This document shows, piece by piece, positions 8,575 through 17,645 of a stretch of 64,000 bases of DNA; position 1 is the first letter of the stretch; each line of letters begins with the position of its first letter. Source of the DNA: an uncultured Verrucomicrobiota bacterium (lineage in GTDB: Bacteria; Verrucomicrobiota; Verrucomicrobiia; Verrucomicrobiales; Verrucomicrobiaceae); the NCBI GenBank assembly GCA_903848465.1, contig CAINGK010000125.1:85917-149916 (forward strand), read 5' to 3'. Made by a program: the position numbers and the translations under genes. Below the pieces are notes generated by a model, which did no database searches, had not been told where the DNA came from, and saw only the letters and a list, made by a program, of their open reading frames with translations.

Positions 8575-9849
8575 TCATTCATCATCCTGCTCCAGGCGAT
8601 ACAGCGCGCCATCTTGAGAGAGCAGCACCGGCTCGCCATCGACATCCGCAGTGACGAGCGTGGGATTGAATTTGTGCTCCGCGTCCTTGCGGTGCAGGAC
8701 GCTGCGGCGGGTGGGCAGGCCGCTCGCAGGATCGATCCCCAGCGCCCAGACGGTGCCGTAGCCCCAGTCGGCGAATACAAACGCACCGTTGAGTCGTGGG
8801 AGTTTTTGACCGCGATAGAGCAAGCCACCGACGATGCAGATGCCTTCACCGCGCATGCGGGTGTAGGCATGCACAGTATCGGTGGTGGTGGTGTCAGGTA
8901 GATAGCTGTGCGCATGAAAGGCGCTTTTTGCCGGGCCATCACGCTCGCTCCAGCCGTAGTTGGCCCCGCTCTCGACTCGGTTGATCTCCTCCCACAAGTC
9001 TTGCCCGACGTCGGCGCACCAGAGTTGGCCGGAACGCGCGTCAAAGGACAGCCCCCAGGGATTACGAAAACCAAGGGCGAAAATCTCTTGGCGCACAGTT
9101 TGAACTTTGGCGAAGGGATTGTCTGCGGGGATCGCATAGGGCAGGGTACCGCTGCGGTTGTTCACGTCGATGCGGAGGATTTTGCCATGCAGAACCCAGG
9201 GATTCTGCGCCAAACGATAAGGGTCATTGCGCAGGCCGCCATCTCCGAGCGCGATGTAGAGGCAGCCATCCGGCCCGAAGGCCAGGTGGCCACCCCAGTG
9301 GTCAGCTAGCGGCTGCGGGATTTCCAGGAGAATACGCTCAGTTTCCGGGAGGGCATCGGGAGTGGAATCCGTGGAGGCACGCATCTCGCTGATCACCGTG
9401 CGCCGGGGTTCGTTTTGTGAGTAACTCAGGTAAAACAGCCGATTTTCGGCGAAGCGGGGATGGAATGCGATGCCATGTACCCCTTCCTCAAAGAGCACGA
9501 GACCTTTCAGCTTGGCACGGAAATCGAGAAAGGGCCGCCACATGCCGCTGCCATCGAGCCGCAGGGCGCAGAATTCACCGCGCTGCATAGCGATCACCTG
9601 CTCGCCGCCTGCATCCGGCAGCGAGGCGAGCGTGACGGGAGAGTCGAACTCACGGTCAAAGGCGAGTTTGCGCAGGACGATTCCGGGCATCTGCTCTTCA
9701 GGCAGTTCCTGCGGCGGGATTTCCGGAGTCGCAGGGATTGGCAGAGGAGTCCCGCTATCCTGAATGGCCGGGTAGATTGGGCTGTTGGCCAAAAAAGCCA
9801 TTAGCGTCAAGGCTGGCAGCCAGAAACGTGAATTGGGGAGCGTCTTCAT
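8575..9849 (-). CDS. PQQ-dependent sugar dehydrogenase (GSDH-like)
   Basis: About 424 residues. ATG at 9849 opens a signal peptide (MKTLPNSRFWLPALTLMAF). The rest is a six-bladed GSDH/sorbosone dehydrogenase beta-propeller: the early EEGVHGIAFHP holds the usual catalytic-His region, followed by NRLFYLSYS, DHWGGHLAFGPDGCLYIALGDGG, and RNPWGLSFDARSGQLWCADVGQDLWEEIN. These are the canonical blades of the soluble glucose dehydrogenase family and its Hedgehog-interacting-protein-like relatives. A proline-rich linker separates signal and propeller. It probably oxidises a sugar or polyol in the periplasm with PQQ. It converges on the DUF1501 gene and stands alone. No PQQ biosynthesis gene is in the window. 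Confidence 0.88.
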   Translation of the reverse strand: MKTLPNSRFWLPALTLMAFLANSPIYPAIQDSGTPLPIPATPEIPPQELPEEQMPGIVLRKLAFDREFDSPVTLASLPDAGGEQVIAMQRGEFCALRLDGSGMWRPFLDFRAKLKGLVLFEEGVHGIAFHPRFAENRLFYLSYSQNEPRRTVISEMRASTDSTPDALPETERILLEIPQPLADHWGGHLAFGPDGCLYIALGDGGLRNDPYRLAQNPWVLHGKILRIDVNNRSGTLPYAIPADNPFAKVQTVRQEIFALGFRNPWGLSFDARSGQLWCADVGQDLWEEINRVESGANYGWSERDGPAKSAFHAHSYLPDTTTTDTVHAYTRMRGEGICIVGGLLYRGQKLPRLNGAFVFADWGYGTVWALGIDPASGLPTRRSVLHRKDAEHKFNPTLVTADVDGEPVLLSQDGALYRLEQDDE

Positions 9850-9948
9850 TGGTATGTTGGCATCAGTTGCATGGACCATGCCATGCTGACAGCAAGGACG
9901 CTGGTTTTGCTCGAAACACATTTTTTGGATGCATGTGGCATGAATGGG

Positions 9949-9966
9949 TTGCACCGGGCGGTGCAA
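9949..9966. repeat. perfect hairpin in the sugar dehydrogenase/purF intergenic region
   Basis: TTGCACC-GGGC-GGTGCAA is a seven-base-pair stem with a four-base loop inside the 304-base gap 9850-10153. No T run follows on either strand, so it is not a standard terminator. It could be an operator or leader hairpin for purF 190 bases downstream or a site upstream of the divergent dehydrogenase. Nothing else is recognised in this gap, and no known purine riboswitch was seen. Confidence 0.4.
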
Positions 9967-10153
9967 GATCCTCCAGGGGCAGGCTGTTTTTGCTGTTCTG
10001 ACCAGAAAGCCGGGCTGGAGAATGTTCCACGGGCCAACTTCAGGCGCAGGCCAGGGGTTACGCTTGGCGGAGAGCAGGGGCTACCCCCATGAGAAACTTT
10101 TTCCACGTCTTGCACTCCTCCCGCTGCATGCCAAAGATGGGTGCTCCTTTACG

Positions 10154-12127
10154 ATGAGCGACCCAATCAGTCACGAGTGCGGCATAGCAGTGGTGCGGCT
10201 GAAAAAGCCGCTAGGATACTTCTATCAAAAATACGGCAACGCCCTCTACGGCTTTGACGCCCTGCAGGCCATTATGACCAAGCAGCGCAACCGCGGCCAA
10301 GACGGTATGGGCATCGGCTGTAGCAAGCTGGGCATGCCTCCCGGCCTCCCCTACATGTTCCGCATGCGCAGCACCGAGAGTGTGGAACGCATTGGGCAAG
10401 TCTTTGAGGATGAACGCAAAGAGTTCAAGCGCATCGCCCGCCGCATCGACAAGCAGCGCAAGGACGAGCGCGATCAGGAGGGGAAGGAATTTGTGTCGTT
10501 TGAGGATGATCCCGAAGCCATCAAGCGCGAGTTCGAGATGGCTGGGGAGATTTACATCGGCCACCTGCGCTACGGCACCAGCGGTGACTTCGGCAAAGGC
10601 GCACTACATCCCTACATGCGCCGCACCACCTGGCCCACGCGCACCCTGATGGTGATGGGGAACTTCAACCTCACCAACACCCGCGAACTCAACGAAGTGA
10701 TGATGAAGCGCGGGCAGCACCCCGTCTTCGGCACAGACACGCAGAGTGTGCTCGAAGAAATCGGCTTTCAGCTCGATGAGGCACACACCAAGCTCTATCA
10801 CGTCCTGCGGGACTCCGGCATGCCTGGGGAAGACATCCCGCAGCACATCAGCGAGCAACTGGATGTGACCGCCGTGATCAAAGAGTCTGCCAAACGCTGG
10901 GATGGTGGCTACAGCATCGTCGGCGTCATTGGCAATGGCGATCTCTTCGCCATGCGCGACCCCAGCGGCATTCGCCCCTGCCACTATTACGAGAACGACG
11001 AGATCTTCACCATCGCCTCCGAACGCGTCGCCCTGATGTCCGTCTTTGGCGTGAATGAAGAGGACATCCATGAGATTCCTCCGGCGCATGTGGCTGTGAT
11101 CAAAGCGGACGGTGGTATGACCATCCTGCCGTTCACCGCGCCGCGTGAATTCAAGCCCTGCTCATTCGAGTGCATTTATTTCTCGCGCGGCAACGACTCC
11201 GCCATCTACCACCAGCGCAAGGCTCTTGGGGAGCAGTTGGTGCCGCAGGTCGTCAAGGCCATCGACAACGACTTCGAGCACACGGTGCTCAGCTTCATCC
11301 CCAACACGGCTGAGACGGCCTACTTTGGCTTCCTCGACGGTCTGCGCAAAAGCCGCCGGGTCGTTGTCAAAGAGGCGTTGATGGACATGCTCAAACGCGG
11401 TGAATTTGACGAGGCCAAGCTCGACGATCTCGTGCTGCGCAACTGGCCGCGTGGCGAAAAAATCGCGCTCAAGGACATCAAGATGCGCACCTTCATCGCC
11501 CAGGAAACGGGGCGTGATGCCCTCGTGTCTGGCAGCTACGACATCACCTACGGTGTCGTGACACCCAAGGACAACCTCGTGGTCATCGACGACTCCATTG
11601 TCCGTGGCACCACGCTGAAGAAAAGCCTGCTGCGCATCCTCGCGCGCACCAATCCGAAGCGCATCATCGTCTGCTCCACCGCTCCGCAGATTCGCTACCC
11701 CGACTGCTACGGCATCGACATGGCCGAACTCGGCAAGTTCATCGCCTTCCAGGCCGCCATTTCACTCCTGCGCACGCGTGGAATGTCGCATATCGTGCAT
11801 GAGACTTATCTGGCCTGCAAAGCCGAGATGAAGAAGCCAAAGGAAGAAATGCGCAATGCCGTGAAGGCCATCTACGCGCCCTTCACCGACGAAGAGATCT
11901 CTGCACGCATCGCGCAGATGATCAGTCCAGAGGAGACGCCGTGGCATGGTACCGTCGAAGTCATCTACCAGACCATCCCCGACCTCCACGCCGCCCTCGG
12001 TGCTGAATACGGTGACTGGTACTTCAGCGGTGACTATCCGACTCCTGGTGGCTATTCAGTGGTGAACCAGTCCTTCATCCTCTACTGCGAGGCCAAGGAT
12101 GGCCGTGCGCATGAGGCGCTGCTGTAA
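10154..12127 (+). CDS. purF: amidophosphoribosyltransferase, long form
   Basis: Catalyses the first step of purine synthesis, PRPP plus glutamine to phosphoribosylamine. The chosen start gives MSDPISHEC, placing the glutaminase nucleophile at Cys9. The class II glutaminase domain contains KQRNRGQDG and YIGHLRYGTSG; the phosphoribosyltransferase domain has the PRPP loop VVIDDSIVRGTTLKKSL. At about 657 residues it is much longer than the roughly 500-residue enterobacterial enzyme and matches the long form I recall from Bacteroidetes and Verrucomicrobia, with an insertion rich in charged residues after the first 70 residues and an extended C-terminus (YQTIPDLHAALG). The frame is open upstream to 9944, but that stretch lacks family similarity. 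Confidence 0.9.
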   Translation: MSDPISHECGIAVVRLKKPLGYFYQKYGNALYGFDALQAIMTKQRNRGQDGMGIGCSKLGMPPGLPYMFRMRSTESVERIGQVFEDERKEFKRIARRIDKQRKDERDQEGKEFVSFEDDPEAIKREFEMAGEIYIGHLRYGTSGDFGKGALHPYMRRTTWPTRTLMVMGNFNLTNTRELNEVMMKRGQHPVFGTDTQSVLEEIGFQLDEAHTKLYHVLRDSGMPGEDIPQHISEQLDVTAVIKESAKRWDGGYSIVGVIGNGDLFAMRDPSGIRPCHYYENDEIFTIASERVALMSVFGVNEEDIHEIPPAHVAVIKADGGMTILPFTAPREFKPCSFECIYFSRGNDSAIYHQRKALGEQLVPQVVKAIDNDFEHTVLSFIPNTAETAYFGFLDGLRKSRRVVVKEALMDMLKRGEFDEAKLDDLVLRNWPRGEKIALKDIKMRTFIAQETGRDALVSGSYDITYGVVTPKDNLVVIDDSIVRGTTLKKSLLRILARTNPKRIIVCSTAPQIRYPDCYGIDMAELGKFIAFQAAISLLRTRGMSHIVHETYLACKAEMKKPKEEMRNAVKAIYAPFTDEEISARIAQMISPEETPWHGTVEVIYQTIPDLHAALGAEYGDWYFSGDYPTPGGYSVVNQSFILYCEAKDGRAHEALL

Positions 12128-12153
12128 AAACCTCAGCCACGTCTGACTGTCGA

Positions 12154-13173
12154 TCACACCACGCCAAACGCGCATACCTCGTTCTTGTTCGCGCAGAGGC
12201 GCGTGAGGTGAAATTCGGCGCACAGCGGCGGTGCCTCGCGCTTGAGCACGTCGAGCAGCGGATACTCATCGTGGCCTTTGAATTTGATGGTCACGATGAA
12301 GTGGCGCATGCGCTTCTCGCGCAGCCATTCGAGCAGCAGGTCGATGCTACGCTGCGGGGCGGCGATGACATCACACACGAGCCAGTCCACGGTTTGTGGC
12401 GGCTTGTATTTAAAAGCATCGGCGATTTCAAAGTGCAGGCGTGGGTTGCGCATCAGATCCTCGCGCAGTTCCGAGCGGTCGATGGCGATGACACTGGCCC
12501 CGCGCTGGATGGGGACATAGCTCCAGCTTCCCGGTGAAGCGCCGAGATCCACGCAGGTCTGCCCGCGCTCGATTTGACGTCCCAAGCGCTGCTCGGACTC
12601 CACCAGCTTGGTAAAGGCGCGGGAGGGGGCGCTTTTGTCATCCGCCAGCGGCACTTCGCCGCGCGGGAAGCTGGAAATCAAACTGCGCCGGGCATGAACC
12701 TCAGGCGCGAGAGCGGCGGAAAGCCAGCCGCTTTCGGGCGAGGTGAGAATGCACTGCACCAGGGATGTTTGCGCATCAAAGACTGCATCGGATTCGAGCA
12801 GGGAGCGCAGCAGGCGCCGCCGCCGCTTTTTCAGGCGCTCCACCAGACTGGCTTGAATCAACTCACAGCGATGCAGCCCCGCTTTGCCTTCGCCATATTG
12901 CGGCCAGAGATGCAGCCGCCACGGCTGGTCATCGGGAAACACACCCGCGATGGCGTCGATGATGCGGTCCGCCCAGGCATTGATGGACGCAGCATGGATT
13001 TCGACCGCAGCAGGCAGCGCCTGCCGTGCAAAGGCGAGCAGCAGACCTTCCAGTTTCACATCGGCAGCGATGCCGAGGCCTTCGATCTCACGTTGCACGG
13101 CCTCTGGCGCGGCACGGCGCAGTTCATCTGCGAGGATCGGCGCGGTATCAGGATCGGCGAGGAAAAGATGCAC
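12154..13173 (-). CDS. RlmM-like 2'-O-ribose rRNA methyltransferase
   Basis: About 339 residues. The C-terminal half is a Rossmann SAM methyltransferase of the FtsJ/RlmM type: the SAM motif is CVDLGASPGSWSYV, followed by VIAIDRSEL, DWLVCDVIAAPQR, IVTIKFKGHD and a final NEVCAFG. The K-D-K-E tetrad of 2'-O-methyltransferases can be placed at AFTK, CDV, IKF and NEV. The N-terminal half resembles the THUMP-like region of RlmM, which methylates C2498 of 23S rRNA in E. coli. It starts 15 bases after the stop of the sialate esterase on the same strand. Confidence 0.8.
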   Translation of the reverse strand: MHLFLADPDTAPILADELRRAAPEAVQREIEGLGIAADVKLEGLLLAFARQALPAAVEIHAASINAWADRIIDAIAGVFPDDQPWRLHLWPQYGEGKAGLHRCELIQASLVERLKKRRRRLLRSLLESDAVFDAQTSLVQCILTSPESGWLSAALAPEVHARRSLISSFPRGEVPLADDKSAPSRAFTKLVESEQRLGRQIERGQTCVDLGASPGSWSYVPIQRGASVIAIDRSELREDLMRNPRLHFEIADAFKYKPPQTVDWLVCDVIAAPQRSIDLLLEWLREKRMRHFIVTIKFKGHDEYPLLDVLKREAPPLCAEFHLTRLCANKNEVCAFGVV

Positions 13174-13188
13174 GCTTGTCTCAGACTC

Positions 13189-14808
13189 TCACGGTTTGGC
13201 GGGGGCTGGCTTTGCCGGTGTGGCCGTCTCTTTGAAGGGGGACACAACACCCAGCGTGGACGGCAGGAAATCATCGGTGCGGAAGCACGAGGCGGGCAGG
13301 CCCTCGGCATTGATGAGATTGGCATCCACCGGCCAACTGGCCCACGCATAGCGCACACCGATCGGCTTTGGTACGCTTTCGCTCCAAACGACGACTTCGC
13401 TGCCTTCGATTTTGGCCTTGGCCCACACCCATTTCTGGTCAGCTCCAGTGATTTGGAAGCACTTCGGCTCACCGCCATCCCGAGTCTTCAAGCCTGCACC
13501 GGTGTGGGTGAACTGAACGCGGATCTTGTCTTCCTTCAAAACGGAGGACAGGTAGAGTGGGCCGCAGTATTCGGCACCGGTTTTACCGTAGTCCTTGGCC
13601 AGGGCCCACAGTGCCAGACGGCGTCCGACCTCCTGCTTGTTCTTGGGATGGATGTCGTTTTGCTCGCCAATGTCGTTGATGATGGCGATGCCGCATTTGT
13701 CGAGCGTCTGTGCTTCCTGCAGTTCGGCCCAGGTGTCGGGGATGCCGGGTTCATTGGTCACGGGCTTGCCGTTGCCAAAGTTTGCCAGTTGCACGATGTA
13801 AAATGAGAGCGGCTCCATCCACTTTTTGCGCCAGTCATTGATCATGGTTGGCAGCAGTTCTTGATATTGGAAGGCGCGGCGTTGGTTGGACTCGCCCTGA
13901 TACCAAATGGCACCTTTGACGGCATACGGGATCAGCGGGGCCACCATGCCGTTGAACAGCACGCTGGGGTGGTGCGGCGTCTTGGTGGGGGCTTCCGGCG
14001 CGCGCGGAGCCTGTGGCTTGGTCTTTTTGGGAGCGGTGGCGGGCAGTTTGGCGTTTTCGGCATCGATCTTCTGCACCTGTGCCTGCCAATCAGCTTTGCG
14101 CTGCTCAAAGGCGGCTAGCTCCTTGGGTTCATCCCATTTGGCGACGGCATCCTTCCAGTCGCTGAGCATTTCGGTGGCGCAAGGGCGCTCTTCGAGGGCT
14201 TCGCGGCTCGTCCAGGCCTCCACCCGCGTGCCGCCCCAGGAGGTGTTGATCAAACCGACCGGCACCTTCAGCACTTGATGCAGGTGGCGGCCAAAGAAAT
14301 AACCCACAGCGGAGAATTCCCCCACATTGGCGCTGGTGGCCTCTTTCCACGCGCCCTTGCAGTCGGCCTCTGGCGTCATGCTTGGGACTCGTTCCACATT
14401 GAACATACGAATCTGCGGGTGATTGGCGGCGGCGATTTCCTCCTGCGCCTTGCCGGCCTGCTTCACCGTCCATTGCATGTTCGACTGGCCGGAGCAGATC
14501 CACACTTCGCCAACGAGGACGTTTTTTAGCGTGATCGTGTTTTTGCCTGCCACCACGAAATCGGCGGGCTGGGCGTTCGCATTCATCGGATTCAGCGTGA
14601 TCGACCACTTGCCAGTCGAGTCTGTGAGCGAGCTGTGCGACTGCTCACCGAAGGTTACTTTGACGTCTTCGTCGGCTTCAGCGGTGCCCCAGATGCGGAC
14701 GAGTTGTCCCTGCTGCAGCACCATGCCATCGGAAAATAGGGTGGGCAGTTTGACCTCGGCCTGCAAGCTACTGGCCAGCAGGAGGAGAGAGAAAAGAGCG
14801 TGTTTCAT
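13189..14808 (-). CDS. sialate O-acetylesterase (SGNH/GDSL hydrolase)
   Basis: Secreted esterase of 539 residues with a signal peptide (MKHALFSLLLLASSLQA). An N-terminal beta-sandwich (LPTLFSDGMVLQQ, WGTAEADEDV) precedes the SGNH hydrolase core: the nucleophile block is VWICSGQSNMQW, then NTSWGGTRVEAW, and WYQGESNQRRAFQYQ, where the substrate-binding Glu-Ser-Asn is located. The catalytic His is probably in DIHPKNKQEVGRRLA. A C-terminal beta domain and a Pro/Ala/Lys tail follow. The family removes O-acetyl groups from sialic acids and, in Verrucomicrobia and Bacteroidetes, from plant or algal polysaccharides. The aldolase at 24514 and the M60 peptidase at 26870 make a sialoglycan or mucin diet a possible theme, but they are 10 kb away. 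Confidence 0.88.
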   Translation of the reverse strand: MKHALFSLLLLASSLQAEVKLPTLFSDGMVLQQGQLVRIWGTAEADEDVKVTFGEQSHSSLTDSTGKWSITLNPMNANAQPADFVVAGKNTITLKNVLVGEVWICSGQSNMQWTVKQAGKAQEEIAAANHPQIRMFNVERVPSMTPEADCKGAWKEATSANVGEFSAVGYFFGRHLHQVLKVPVGLINTSWGGTRVEAWTSREALEERPCATEMLSDWKDAVAKWDEPKELAAFEQRKADWQAQVQKIDAENAKLPATAPKKTKPQAPRAPEAPTKTPHHPSVLFNGMVAPLIPYAVKGAIWYQGESNQRRAFQYQELLPTMINDWRKKWMEPLSFYIVQLANFGNGKPVTNEPGIPDTWAELQEAQTLDKCGIAIINDIGEQNDIHPKNKQEVGRRLALWALAKDYGKTGAEYCGPLYLSSVLKEDKIRVQFTHTGAGLKTRDGGEPKCFQITGADQKWVWAKAKIEGSEVVVWSESVPKPIGVRYAWASWPVDANLINAEGLPASCFRTDDFLPSTLGVVSPFKETATPAKPAPAKP

Positions 14809-14855
14809 GGCGGGATGGTCGTAGAGGGCGCGGGTTCGGGCAAGTAAGCCAAATG

Positions 14856-15068
14856 TCAGAGCAGGGTGCTGTCGTCCGTGCGTTCCAGGCGGCCGATCTT
14901 CTTTTTGATCGTCTCCAGCAGTACGGTCATTTCATGTACGCTGCGGAAGCACTCCTTTTGCGTCTCCTCGTCGGCCAGGCCGGGCACGGCAGGATGAATT
15001 TTCATGAACTGCAGGGCGATGTTTTTGCAGGCTTCACGGATCTGGGCAATAGCGGCGGGTCTGTCCAT
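14856..15068 (-). CDS. small hypothetical protein, 70 residues
   Basis: A short, charged, probably helical protein: MDRPAAIAQIREACKNIAL at the start and LLETIKKKIGRLER near the end. It has no membrane segment or signal and I recognise no family. It is supported by its position in a gap with no competing frame, by coding-like composition, and by a co-directional ion-channel gene 42 bases upstream. It could be a regulator or accessory of that channel; this is a guess. Confidence 0.5.
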   Translation of the reverse strand: MDRPAAIAQIREACKNIALQFMKIHPAVPGLADEETQKECFRSVHEMTVLLETIKKKIGRLERTDDSTLL

Positions 15069-15110
15069 GCCACCAGACTAAAGCGCCCGCCCGCCCGCGC
15101 AAGACACGGA

Positions 15111-15665
15111 TCAGTCCTCGTGCTGCTTCCGCACGCGCAGCGAGTCCTTGAGGCTGACAAAGTCAGAGAGCAGAAAAATCACGGTGAAAAAGGCCAGCAG
15201 CACCTCCATCATCGTGATCAGCTTGGCAGGAACGGTCTGCGGCGTCACATCGCCAAAGCCGAAAAAGGAGAAATTCAGCACGCTGAAGAAGAAAAACTCA
15301 AACAACTGCTCGCCCTGGCTCCACCCGGCATTGATCGCGCTGAAACTTGCCGGTTCCGCTGTTTCCAGGCACCAGCAGTCGAGCGCAAAAGACAGGGTGA
15401 TCTGCGCCATGTTCACCCCCATGAGCCCCAGCACGCGGTGGTAGGGCATGTTGTCGCGCGTAGCCATCAGGATGTGCTGCAGGTTCTCCACAAAAAAGAA
15501 CACCGTCTTCGCGAAGGCCACCGCCAGCACCAGCAGGCAGAAGGCGTGTGCATTCAGCCAGCCGCTTCGCCATAGCCAGTGCAGAACTGCTGTCACCAGG
15601 ACGATGACCATCACCTCACCACCCTGACGGATGATCTGCGCAGCGATGCCAGATTCTTTGCTCAT
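15111..15665 (-). CDS. two-TM-type potassium channel family protein
   Basis: About 184 residues; ATG 15665 (MSKESG) is preferred to the frame's earlier start at 15713, which only adds basic residues. There are four hydrophobic helices (about 20-45, 55-72, 90-110, 150-172) and, before the last, a pore loop with the sequence FSFFGFGDVTPQT. GFGD corresponds to the selectivity filter GYGD of Ion_trans_2 channels. There is no RCK/TrkA_N domain at the C-terminus, so gating is not evident. It is divergent from the HlyD gene. Confidence 0.8.
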   Translation of the reverse strand: MSKESGIAAQIIRQGGEVMVIVLVTAVLHWLWRSGWLNAHAFCLLVLAVAFAKTVFFFVENLQHILMATRDNMPYHRVLGLMGVNMAQITLSFALDCWCLETAEPASFSAINAGWSQGEQLFEFFFFSVLNFSFFGFGDVTPQTVPAKLITMMEVLLAFFTVIFLLSDFVSLKDSLRVRKQHED

Positions 15666-15757
15666 GAGGCGGATTTGATACTTTCTGGACCGTCCCGTCG
15701 AGCGTAATTTCATTCGTCATTCGCCATTTTGACTTCGTCATTTACTCTGCTCCGCCC

Positions 15758-16708
15758 ATGAATCTCGTCTCCACCACCATCCGCTATTCCACATTCCTGC
15801 TCGCCATCGCGGGCGTGATCGCCATGGCCGGGGTGTTACAGACCATCCGCAGTCAGGAGACTGCCATGCCGCCACCACCGGTCATGCCGCCGATGAAGAA
15901 TGCTCCAGATGACATCGCCGCCACCGGCATTCTGGAAGCCAAAGACGAAAACGTCGCCATCGGCGTGCCGGTGCCGGGCCTGGTTGAGATCGTCAAAGTC
16001 GTCGTCAATCAAGTCGTGAAAGAGGGGGAGCCATTGCTCATCCTGGATGATCGCGAACTGCGCGCCTCCTTGCTCAAGCAGCAGGCAGCTATCGCTATTG
16101 CGCAGGCGAATCTGGCCGTTAATCGCGCCCAGCTCGCCAAGGTGCAGGACATGCTGGACCGCATGACAGCCATCACCGATCAGCGCGCCATCAGCCAGGA
16201 CGACCTGCGTAACCGCACCAATGACGTGCTCGTGGCCAAGGCACAGATGCAGGCCGCTGAAGCGCAGCTCGCTTCCGCTAAGGCCGACGTGCAGCAGACA
16301 GAACTGCTCATCGACCGCCTCACCGTCAAAGCGCCGAAATCCGGCACCATCCTCCAGGTAAACATCCGTGCCGGTGAATACGCCTCCCCCGCGAATAAGC
16401 AGCCCGCACTCGTTCTTGGCGACATCTCCACGCTGCACGTGCGCGCGGATGTCGATGAACAAAACGCCATGGAAGTCGCCTCCGGCCTCGACGCCACCTT
16501 CTCTCTCAAAAGCGACTCCTCGAAAAAGTTCAAAGTGCAGTTCGTCCGCATCGAACCCTACGTCATTCCCAAAGTCTCCCTCACCGGTGCCAGCACCGAA
16601 CGCGTGGACACCCGCGTCCTGCAGGTCATCTACAAGCTCGACCGTCCCAAGGATCAGCCCCTCTACGTGGGCCAGCAGGTGGATGTGTTCATTGCGCGGA
16701 AGAAGTGA
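15758..16708 (+). CDS. HlyD/RND-type periplasmic adaptor subunit
   Basis: Membrane-fusion protein of about 316 residues. An N-terminal membrane anchor (FLLAIAGVIAMAGVL) is followed by a proline-rich stretch, a lipoyl/biotinyl half (VGVPVPGLVEIVKVVVNQVVKEGEPLLILDDRELRA, split here by its coiled coil), a helical hairpin of about 100 residues rich in Ala/Gln (about 105-190), then the returning lipoyl half (VKAPKSGTILQVNIRAGEYAS) and a beta-barrel. Such adaptors link an inner-membrane ABC or RND pump to an outer-membrane channel. No pump or TolC gene is adjacent, which is unusual; the partner must be elsewhere or lost. Confidence 0.85.
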   Translation: MNLVSTTIRYSTFLLAIAGVIAMAGVLQTIRSQETAMPPPPVMPPMKNAPDDIAATGILEAKDENVAIGVPVPGLVEIVKVVVNQVVKEGEPLLILDDRELRASLLKQQAAIAIAQANLAVNRAQLAKVQDMLDRMTAITDQRAISQDDLRNRTNDVLVAKAQMQAAEAQLASAKADVQQTELLIDRLTVKAPKSGTILQVNIRAGEYASPANKQPALVLGDISTLHVRADVDEQNAMEVASGLDATFSLKSDSSKKFKVQFVRIEPYVIPKVSLTGASTERVDTRVLQVIYKLDRPKDQPLYVGQQVDVFIARKK

Positions 16709-16713
16709 AGTTG

Positions 16714-16735
16714 GGCCTAAGGCTCCGCTTAGGCC
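16714..16735. terminator. hairpin after the HlyD gene
   Basis: GGCCTAAG-GCTCCG-CTTAGGCC is a perfect eight-base-pair stem with a six-base loop, starting six bases after the stop codon at 16708. There is no T run after it, so it may be a weak or Rho-assisted terminator or an mRNA-stabilising hairpin. Confidence 0.5.
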
Positions 16736-16811
16736 AGACTGAAGTCCTCGGCCTTGGCGTTAGCAGGCGGGAGAATGCGAGAGTGCGGTTGTTACCAACA
16801 ACCTCTCCCCT

Positions 16812-17570
16812 ATGTTCTCCTTTCCTGTCAAACTGCTCGTTCTGACCACTGCCGTGTTATCAAGTTTCGGCACGGCCTTGGAGGCGGCTTCCACCTTTTC
16901 GGAGAACTTTGACTCTACCTCCATTACTTCCAACCTGACGGCGCAGGCCGGTTGGGCGTTTGGTTCCAATTCCACCATCACCGGCACTGCGCAAAACTCA
17001 TCAGGCACCCGAACTTACGTCACCACGACTGCCACCGATTACAACACGGTCGATTTCACCGCGCAGGTGAAGGTCCACCTCAATGGCGGCAGTGGCAACG
17101 GCACTGGCTTTGTGGGCTTTGGCAGCGGCACGCCGGCGGGAACTTACGGCGAGCCGGGCAACAGCCTCTATCTGCGCCTGGGACCGAGCGATTTCGGCCC
17201 GTTCGTCGATGCCAACATTCAACCCAGTGGTGTGAATGCCACCCTGGCAGACCCCAGTCTTGGCAATGGCACCTACCTGGTCCAGATGCAAAAGATCGGC
17301 GACAGCATCACTCTGGGCGTCGAGCAAAACTACAGCTCGGGCGCATTCGTCGCTACGCCAGGCATGACCTACACCGCCAGCCTGAGCAGTGACCTGTCCT
17401 TCCTCAACAGCACCAATTCCACGCTCTTCTTTGGCTCGCAGGTAGGCAATACGACCTTCGACGATTTTTCGGTCACCGTCGCCGCTGTACCAGAGCCATC
17501 CAAGGCCCTGCTAGCCGCTTTGGGCTGTGGTTTCGCACTGCTGCGCAGACGGCGGACCATGCGGGCGTGA
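16812..17570 (+). CDS. PEP-CTERM sorting domain protein
   Basis: Secreted protein of 252 residues. A signal peptide (MFSFPVKLLVLTTAVLSSFG) is followed by a beta-rich, Ser/Thr/Asn/Gly-rich body that looks like a concanavalin-type or LamG-like sandwich (TFSENFDSTSITSN, FDDFSVTVAAV). The C-terminus has the PEP-CTERM signal: VPEPSKALLAALGCGFALLRRRR, that is VPEP, a hydrophobic helix, then a basic cluster. Such tails are processed by an exosortase (EpsH/XrtA family) and anchor or export proteins with exopolysaccharide. The function of the body is unknown. Confidence 0.88.
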   Translation: MFSFPVKLLVLTTAVLSSFGTALEAASTFSENFDSTSITSNLTAQAGWAFGSNSTITGTAQNSSGTRTYVTTTATDYNTVDFTAQVKVHLNGGSGNGTGFVGFGSGTPAGTYGEPGNSLYLRLGPSDFGPFVDANIQPSGVNATLADPSLGNGTYLVQMQKIGDSITLGVEQNYSSGAFVATPGMTYTASLSSDLSFLNSTNSTLFFGSQVGNTTFDDFSVTVAAVPEPSKALLAALGCGFALLRRRRTMRA

Positions 17571-17606
17571 GGGGGGGCGGCTGCATCCGTCACAAGATGC
17601 CCGCAA

Positions 17607-17623
17607 GAGACTCGTTGAGTCTC
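17607..17623. terminator. short perfect hairpin between PEP-CTERM gene and thrC
   Basis: GAGACTC-GTT-GAGTCTC, a seven-base-pair stem with a three-base loop, lies 36 bases after the PEP-CTERM stop and 23 bases before the first thrC ATG. No T run is present. It may terminate the upstream transcript or sit in the thrC leader. Confidence 0.4.
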
Positions 17624-17645
17624 CCCAAATCCCACGCATGAATGC

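Noticed and set aside
8502..9137. Open frame of 211 codons on the minus strand overlapping the sugar dehydrogenase
   Set aside because: It is the alternative frame of the propeller gene; composition is Arg/Ser/Pro-rich and lacks motifs.
16714..16735. Hairpin as a certain intrinsic terminator
   Set aside because: No T run follows the stem; kept only as a hairpin of medium confidence.
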